DNA from: Hasllibacter sp963833115
Lineage (GTDB): Bacteria > Pseudomonadota > Alphaproteobacteria > Rhodobacterales > Rhodobacteraceae
NCBI GenBank assembly: GCA_963833115.1
Contig: CAWHWS010000002.1
Span: 1,674,001 to 1,738,000 of the forward strand
DNA length: 64,000 bases
Reading direction: 5' to 3'
Of this stretch, positions 60,454 to 64,000 are shown piece after piece. Made by a program: the position numbers and the translations under genes. The notes beneath the pieces were generated by a model. The model made no database searches, was not told where the DNA came from, and saw nothing but the letters and a program-made list of their open reading frames with translations. Numbering within the stretch: the stretch's first letter is position 1; the number at the start of each line of letters is the position of its first letter.

Positions 60454-61214
60454 GGGTCGATCCCCGCGGGCGCGGGGGAGCCGAGCAGCGCGTGATGCGC
60501 CGCCGTGGCGGGAGGGGTCGATCCCCGCGGGCGCGGGGGAGCCGAGGCTTCTCGCGGCGCGTCCGCCCCGATCGCGGGTCGATCCCCGCGGGCGCGGGGG
60601 AGCCACGGTGTGAGATTGGATGCTGCGCCCGGTATTGGGTCGATCCCCGCGGGCGCGGGGGAGCCGCGAAGGTAGATGACGTGCCCGTCCTCACATGGGG
60701 TCGATCCCCGCGGGCGCGGGGGAGCCGTGCCCCCGTCCGTCCGTCCGAAGTCCGGATCGGGTCGATCCCCGCGGGCGCGGGGGAGCCGTGGGCGCCGCGG
60801 ACGGGGCCAACCCGCTCGGGGGTCGATCCCCGCGGGCGCGGGGGAGCCTAGAGACGGCCGCGACAAGAGCATCGGCGGCGGGGTCGATCCCCGCGGGCGC
60901 GGGGGAGCCGGGGGTTCGTCGGGTCTCCCGATCCGGTGAAAGGGTCGATCCCCGCGGGCGCGGGGGAGCCAGATTGGCGCCCGCGAGATCGGCGTGCGCG
61001 AGAGGTCGATCCCCGCGGGCGCGGGGGAGCCCCGTTGAGCGTCAGCTTGCCCAGGCCAGAATCGGGTCGATCCCCGCGGGCGCGGGGGAGCCCCGATGCT
61101 CATCATGGCCCATGGCCCGATGCGGGGTCGATCCCCGCGGGCGCGGGGGAGCCCGCCACTCGCCATCCGGGCCGAACACCCAACTGGGTCGATCCCCGCG
61201 GGCGCGGGGGAGCC
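60454..61214 (-). CRISPR. Type I-E CRISPR array, 13 repeats and 12 spacers
   Basis: 29-bp repeats at an exact 61-bp period (60454, 60515, 60576 ... 61186), so every spacer is 32 bp. In the minus-strand sense the repeat begins GGCTCCCCCGCGCCC and ends CGGGGATCGACCC, with a GC stem as in the E. coli repeat, so transcription away from cas2 (right to left) is inferred. The repeats are identical except for one base: the unit at 61003 has plus-strand A instead of G at its first position. No degenerate terminal repeat is seen at either end. Spacer targets cannot be identified by eye. Confidence 0.98.
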
Positions 61215-61239
61215 TCTGACGGCCAGGGTATTGCGATGC
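61215..61239 (-). promoter_or_regulatory. Probable CRISPR leader, unusually short intergenic space
   Basis: Only 25 bp separate the cas2 stop from the first (leader-side) repeat. A functional I-E leader normally needs a promoter and an IHF site over about 60 bp, so it would have to extend into the cas2 3' end (to about 61,300), where the GC content drops somewhat. No promoter boxes are convincing. Confidence 0.4.
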
Positions 61240-61581
61240 CTACGATTTCAAAGAGCGGGAGTCCTGAGCTGCATCTACTGCATTCGGGATGGTGCGTCGA
61301 ACAAGAAGTATTCCTTCATGCTCGACGACGTCTTTCGGCGGCTCGCCGAGCGTTCGCAGACCCAATGAGCCGGAGGCGCGGGGCTCGCTCCAGGCCATCA
61401 CGATGCTTCCGCGCCGCAAGATGCCATGCCAACTCTCCACAACCGTCCAGAGCCGCTCGCGGACGCCGGCGCTCATGCGTGGCTGCGCGTAGAGGCCCGG
61501 TGCAAGCTCAAGCATTGCCGATCCGAGAAAGCCCCGATAGCGCTCCTCCACGTCGCGGGTCACGACTATACAGAGCGGCAT
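61240..61581 (-). CDS. cas2: Type I-E CRISPR-associated protein Cas2e
   Basis: 113 residues. CIVVTRDVEERYRGFLGSAM, ELAPGLYAQPRMSAGVRERL, GSIVMAWSEP and LGLRTLGEPPKDVVEHEGIL match the CasABCDE-type Cas2 (longer than ordinary Cas2, with the C-terminal beta extension). It forms the central dimer of the Cas1-Cas2 spacer integrase. It starts 2 bp after the cas1 stop and appears intact. Confidence 0.93.
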   Translation of the reverse strand: MPLCIVVTRDVEERYRGFLGSAMLELAPGLYAQPRMSAGVRERLWTVVESWHGILRRGSIVMAWSEPRASGSLGLRTLGEPPKDVVEHEGILLVRRTIPNAVDAAQDSRSLKS

Positions 61582-61583
61582 AC

Positions 61584-62519
61584 TCAGCCTTCCTTACGCT
61601 CGGGCGGCGCAAGGGCTTCGGGCAATGCCGTTTCGCTTGCGGGCTGACCCTCTGTCTCCTTGCGATGGTCCAAGACCGACTTGATCGCGTCGATGAGGCC
61701 GCTCACCACCGCGCCCTTGCGGAACGCCCGCGCCGCGCGCCGGCGTACGATGCTATCAACGGGCGAGGTGGAGCTCTCGGCCTCGCGCGCCGCGCCGAAA
61801 GCGATGTCGAGCACCAGATCATGCCGGCGTAGGTCGGCGATATCGAGGACAAAGGACTGCCCTGAATCCTCATGCATGAAGCCGAGCTGCGGGATTGTTC
61901 CCGTAGCCGCGACGGCGATCGCCGCTGCCGCCTGCACCGTCGTCGCGGCATGGTTCAGCGCTTAGTTCGGCAGGTCCGCCGCACTGGGGTTCGCGCGGTC
62001 GTAGCGCCGGCCGCGCCATACGATGCCATGCTTCTGAGCGGCAAGCACGTAAGCCCGTTTGATGCGAGCACCCTCCATGCCGCGCAAGACCTCGATGTCG
62101 CGGGTGCGGACGATCTCATCGAAGCGCAGGGCGTACATTCGGCGCGACACCTCCAGGCGCGTCATCTTGGCGGACCACAGTTCAACCTGCTTGCGCGCGA
62201 GTGCGGAGGTATCGGGTCCGAGTGGCGGCGCGGTGTAGAGACGTACGCCATCCGTGCCGACCGCGCACAGGCAGCAGCCGTGCCGGGCCAGAAGGCGCAG
62301 GGCATCATGGGTGACCGAGGCGCCCGGACCGAGAAGCACGGCCGAGATGGACTGGTGCGGCACCTGGTAGTCGCCAGCCGCGAGCGTTGCGCTGGCCGCG
62401 GCGACGAAGCGCAGGCATCCATCCTCCACCTTTAGGGCGCCCCGCTCCAGCCAGACGAGTCCGTTGCGATCCGAATGGGGAACGCGCGCCGTCTCAAGGC
62501 CGAGACGACCGCGCAGCAT
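61584..62519 (-). pseudogene. cas1: Type I-E Cas1e integrase interrupted by an in-frame TAA
   Basis: One frame of 312 codons with a TAA at 61962-61964 (codon 186). Before it: HSDRNGLVWLERGALKVEDG, HQSISAVLLGPGASVTHDAL, the catalytic Glu149 in RGMEGARIKRAY, and WRGRRYDRANPSAADLPN. After it, without shift: ALNHAATTVQAAAAIAVAAT, then GFMHEDSGQSFVLDIADL with His216, Asp226 and Asp229. In E. coli Cas1 the equivalents (E141, H208, D218, D221) form the metal site. Truncation at 185 removes three of four ligands, so integration should be lost unless the stop is read through or mis-sequenced. Confidence 0.9.
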
Positions 62520-63382
62520 CAGGCGCGGCCGCCGGGGCGCAGGAGGAGCATTCCGAGACCGAACGCACGGTGGCGGCCCACCCCGCGGGCGACGAGCTTT
62601 GCGAATGCGGGTCCGTCCTCAACCTCTAGAGTGCCATAGAGCAGGGCTTCGGGCCCTTCGATACCGCGGCCACCGATGCCGCGGCCAGTGCCACCCTTTG
62701 CGCCTGCGCCCCGCCCCGCGCCGCGCAAAACGCGCGACCGCCGGAAGCACATCAGTTCGGGTGCCTCCCCATGCAGACTTGCTGCACTGCCGAGTTGCTG
62801 CGCGAGCCACTCGGCATAGACATCCGCCCTGTGCGGTTTGATATCTGCACATTCGAGTTTCTCGGTAGCAAGCTCGTAGGCATCGAACTCCAACGAGCCT
62901 CGCCGTTCGGAGGCGCCCGTGCGAAGGGCCCGCCCCAGGCCGTCGGTGCGGCTATCCTTCCGACGCGCGGCGCGGGCCTTCGGGCCGTGCCGCCGGACGG
63001 GACGCACAAGGGCCTCGAAGCGCAGGAGCGTGCCGACGGGCCAGTCCGGCGGCATTGGCCGAGTCTCGAAAGGTAATGGGAAGATGCCGGACGGCGCGGG
63101 ATCGTCCGACCAGCCCGCACCCGGATCGGGTAAGGCCGGCGGGAGCGCTAAAGCGTCCGGGTCGGAAGCGTACCCCAACAGGACGGGGTGATGAGGGCGG
63201 CTCTCTTCGGGGTCCATGAGGCGGAAGGGCTGGGGCGCGGCCGTACCGAAGCGCCTGCGCAATGCGAGGTGGAGCGCATAGCCCAGATCGTCGTCGAACG
63301 TCCCCGTGTGCGCCGCAAAGAGGTTCAGCGCCCGCGCGTCGATGCGCGTCCGCACGAGGTGGAGGGGAGGAGCCTCGATCAT
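62519..63382 (-). CDS. cas6e: Type I-E Cas6e (crRNA-processing endoribonuclease)
   Basis: 287 residues from ATG 63382, overlapping the cas5 stop; its own stop overlaps the cas1 start (ATGA). It cuts the CRISPR transcript at the base of each repeat hairpin. The N-terminus LHLVRTRIDARALNLFAAHT and GYALHLALRRRFG (His38, a candidate for the general base) fit, and the C-terminal GVGRHRAFGLGMLLLRP is the family G-loop. It is longer than the roughly 200-230 residues usual for Cas6e. Extra length includes an Arg/Lys-rich segment near residue 140 and a Gly-rich stretch (RGAGRGAGAKGGTGRGIGG). Confidence 0.93.
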   Translation of the reverse strand: MIEAPPLHLVRTRIDARALNLFAAHTGTFDDDLGYALHLALRRRFGTAAPQPFRLMDPEESRPHHPVLLGYASDPDALALPPALPDPGAGWSDDPAPSGIFPLPFETRPMPPDWPVGTLLRFEALVRPVRRHGPKARAARRKDSRTDGLGRALRTGASERRGSLEFDAYELATEKLECADIKPHRADVYAEWLAQQLGSAASLHGEAPELMCFRRSRVLRGAGRGAGAKGGTGRGIGGRGIEGPEALLYGTLEVEDGPAFAKLVARGVGRHRAFGLGMLLLRPGGRA

Positions 63383-64000
63383 GCATACGGCTCCACCGTG
63401 AGGATCCCCTCGGCCACTTCCCGGCTGCCGCCGTGGACGCCCGTGCGGTGGCGCCGTTCGTCGGCGACGCGGTCTCGCCGTTGAATCGTAAGGTGCCCGG
63501 ACAACGGAGGATCTCCCACCATGCGGGCAGCGCCTGGCGTGTCTGTCCCGATGGGCTGCCAAGCCGCAGGGGCCGCGCCGTGCCAGCCCGCCTCGACGAG
63601 ATGGCGCGATAGCGCGCCGATGGGGGAGGTCGCCTCGATGGACGCCGCACCGCAGATCGGGCCGGAAGGCAGGCAGGGTTTGCGTCCGATGAAAAGGGGA
63701 CGCTCGGGGCGCGCAAGCGCGGCGGCGACCGCGTCGAGGCCCGGATCGCCCCCCTCGGTCAGAGCCAGCGCCACGAGCACGAGCGCATCGGCATCGAAAT
63801 CGCGGAAGCGCTGATGGGTCAGGCTCTTTGCGCGGGCGCCGCGGGCGCCCTCCCAATTGCGATCCCAGGAGAAGGAGGGGCTCTTGGCACGGCCTTCGGG
63901 GAAGCCGTGCGTGGTCCAGCCGGCATCGCCCTCGAACAGGCGTGCCGTCTGATAGTCCTGCCGCCGCGCCCCCTCGCGCAGGCGCACCGCGGCGAAGTCG
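63379..64000 (-). CDS. cas5e: Type I-E Cas5e, C-terminal part (5' end beyond window)
   Basis: Cascade subunit binding the 5' handle of crRNA. The frame is open to the window edge, giving about 206 C-terminal residues. ADALVLVALALTEGGDPGLD and ALARPERPLFIGRKPCLPSG are the Cas5e signature (the family reads RPxRPLYLGRKSCPPS). Its stop overlaps the cas6e start. cas3, cas8e/cse1, cse2 and cas7 are expected further right, outside the window. Confidence 0.92.
   Translation of the reverse strand, partial: DFAAVRLREGARRQDYQTARLFEGDAGWTTHGFPEGRAKSPSFSWDRNWEGARGARAKSLTHQRFRDFDADALVLVALALTEGGDPGLDAVAAALARPERPLFIGRKPCLPSGPICGAASIEATSPIGALSRHLVEAGWHGAAPAAWQPIGTDTPGAARMVGDPPLSGHLTIQRRDRVADERRHRTGVHGGSREVAEGILTVEPYA

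Noticed and set aside
60454..61214. Self-targeting spacers within the window
   Set aside because: No match between any spacer and the rest of the window was noticed by eye; this is not exhaustive.
60444..61219. Repetitive peptides (IPAGAGEP and PRARGDRP types) across the CRISPR array
   Set aside because: They are translations of the 29-bp repeats; the 61-bp period explains them fully.

Overview
The window is chromosomal DNA of a very GC-rich alphaproteobacterium, most likely a member of the Rhodobacterales/Rhodobacteraceae. The evidence is the order Cox11/CtaG - cytochrome oxidase subunit III - SURF1 - thrC - M16 peptidase - GNAT, the pairing of a PCM-like protein with TolC, the neighbouring DUF1178, PTS-Ntr EI and aspartokinase genes, and heavy use of G/C at third codon positions. 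This is inferred from gene content, not from a marker-gene search.

Positions 1-46,040 look like densely packed core genome with many ATGA/GTGA overlaps. In order they hold: respiratory oxidase assembly and threonine synthesis (1-5.4 kb); a metallo-hydrolase and FAD-linked oxidase pair (5.5-7.8 kb); a tiny secreted Cys-rich peptide with a membrane-anchored partner (7.9-8.8 kb); mtnP-apt salvage (8.9-10.3 kb); an orphan RTX protein opposite a SulP transporter (10.3-13.3 kb); small enzymes, EcsC, ptsP-lysC and an SDR/DUF1178/Nudix run (13.3-21.9 kb); an AcuC-like deacetylase (22-23.2 kb); an envelope sugar cluster ending in waaA (23.2-27.1 kb); tRNA-Cys; PCM-like/TolC (27.3-29.5 kb); efp, ygfZ, an MsbA-like exporter, two aminotransferases and valS (30.5-40.4 kb); an orphan molybdopterin oxidase subunit; and a thioesterase, inositol-phosphatase family enzyme and rhomboid (42.9-45.0 kb). 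valS carries an in-frame palindromic repeat element. Two core genes (a glycosyltransferase at 24.5-25.6 kb and a small conserved gene after tolC) carry apparent one-base insertions.

A tRNA-Leu(UAA) at 46,039-46,123 marks a sharp change. From there to the end the DNA is accessory: a decayed IS3-family element with recognisable terminal inverted repeats, an integrase scrap, two broken HNH-endonuclease genes, a broken membrane-protein gene and a YcaQ-like glycosylase gene with an in-frame TGA. Among the wreckage are intact genes: RidA with a divergent WYL regulator, a SAM methyltransferase and a serine recombinase. The most interesting piece is a compact five-gene minus-strand operon (53,106-58,247) headed by a haem peroxidase resembling animal cyclooxygenase. 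It is followed by an 87-residue ORF that fits exactly between its neighbours, a four-helix membrane protein, a secreted DUF4403 protein and a single-pass anchored protein.

The right end is a type I-E CRISPR-Cas locus: 13 repeats and 12 spacers, cas2e, cas1e, cas6e and the C-terminal part of cas5e, all on the minus strand, with the remaining effector genes presumably beyond the window. cas1e is interrupted by an in-frame TAA upstream of three of its four catalytic metal ligands, so spacer acquisition is predicted to be lost while interference could still operate.
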